From a bacterium UBP3_UBA1247 (GTDB taxonomy: Bacteria; UBA3054), in NCBI GenBank assembly GCA_002308555.1, contig DBWD01000127.1, positions 1 to 7,740 of the forward strand: a stretch of 7,740 nucleotides of DNA, given 5' to 3'. A program made the translations under genes and the position numbers. Below the pieces are notes generated by a model that was not told the DNA's origin, searched no databases, and saw nothing but the letters and a program-made list of their open reading frames with translations. Each line of letters starts with the position of its first letter. Within the stretch, counting starts at the first letter, position 1. Shown one piece after another: positions 7,319 to 7,740 of this stretch.

Positions 7319-7740
7319 ATGACAAAATCCAGTTTTACCCAGAATCGCGCCAAATACCAGCCGAAACTTCCGGCCCTCTTCAAAAAGGAAGGCCTCAAGG
7401 TCCAGGCCAAACCGGTGGTGAAAACGACCAAGTCCGTCGCCGACGCCGCCAAGATCAAAAAGCTTTTCCCGCACATCTACGGCAAGCCGACGCTCACCTT
7501 CGCGAAATCCGCCAAGGCTGAGACCAAGCCCTTCAGAGTTGGCGTCGTTTTGTCCGGCGGCCAGGCTCCCGGCGGCCACAACGTCGTTTCGGGCATCCTG
7601 GACGGCATCCGCGCCGCTTCCCCAAAGAGCGCGCTCATCGGCTTCCTGGGCGGCCCCTCCGGCCTGATCGAGAACAAGTTCGTCGAGCTCACCCCGGCCT
7701 TCGTCAAGGACTACCGCAACACCGGCGGCTTCGACATCAT
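7319..7740 (+). CDS. pfp: Pyrophosphate-dependent 6-phosphofructokinase, 5' part (3' end outside window)
   Basis: The first 140 residues of a PPi-dependent phosphofructokinase, which reversibly converts fructose 6-phosphate plus PPi to fructose 1,6-bisphosphate plus phosphate in the cytoplasm. A basic N-terminal extension of about 72 residues precedes the phosphofructokinase core. The core begins with FRVGVVLSGGQAPGGHN (residues 72-88), the phosphate-donor loop, followed by LIGFLGGPSGLIENKFVEL (106-124). GGQAPGGHN together with GFLGGPSG is the pattern of the long, PPi-using group (about 550 residues, plant beta-subunit, spirochaete and chlamydia-like). ATP-dependent PfkA has a GGDxPGxN loop near its N terminus and no such extension. 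The residues after GG that set PPi versus ATP preference (GGDD versus GGDG) lie beyond the window, so the donor call rests on overall similarity. The start is set by a good SD at 7307-7311. Confidence 0.94.
   Translation, partial: MTKSSFTQNRAKYQPKLPALFKKEGLKVQAKPVVKTTKSVADAAKIKKLFPHIYGKPTLTFAKSAKAETKPFRVGVVLSGGQAPGGHNVVSGILDGIRAASPKSALIGFLGGPSGLIENKFVELTPAFVKDYRNTGGFDI

Overview
This is a GC-rich bacterial window in which almost every base is coding. Six genes all read on the + strand. In order they are: the 3' part of valS (valyl-tRNA synthetase), a ROK-family sugar kinase, a Maf nucleotide pyrophosphatase, a 1062-residue membrane protein with an FHA-like head and a long TPR-type helical body, an inositol-monophosphatase-family phosphatase, and the 5' end of a pyrophosphate-dependent 6-phosphofructokinase (PFP). 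The gaps are 15, 5 and 9 nt, then a 4-nt overlap, then 37 nt. No terminator-like hairpin is visible between genes, so the first five look like one transcription unit. The 37-nt AT-rich gap before PFP is the only place with room for a separate control signal.

Nothing in the window identifies the organism directly. Three things point weakly to the PVC group (Lentisphaerae, Planctomycetes, Kiritimatiellae and relatives): a valS with an inserted four-cysteine zinc ribbon, a long-type PFP, and a large FHA/two-TM/TPR protein whose middle domain resembles the pseudopilin-like modules common there. AGG is used freely for Arg beside CGC in all genes, so no gene stands out as recently acquired. The taxonomic call is inference from recalled family features and was not tested by search.

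Functionally this is mostly housekeeping. ValS charges tRNA-Val and releases PPi. Maf hydrolyses non-canonical or pyrimidine NTPs and also releases PPi. The ROK kinase probably makes a hexose 6-phosphate, and PFP uses PPi to phosphorylate fructose 6-phosphate. A sugar-kinase plus PPi-glycolysis theme is therefore plausible but not proven by proximity alone.

The one gene that is not textbook is the large membrane protein at 3326-6514. Its FHA-like head lacks the residues normally used to bind phosphothreonine, its predicted membrane topology conflicts with a cytoplasmic FHA domain, and it combines modules I do not recognise as a named family. It is the best candidate for undescribed biology here. 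I see no mobile element, CRISPR array, RNA gene, phage or defence system.
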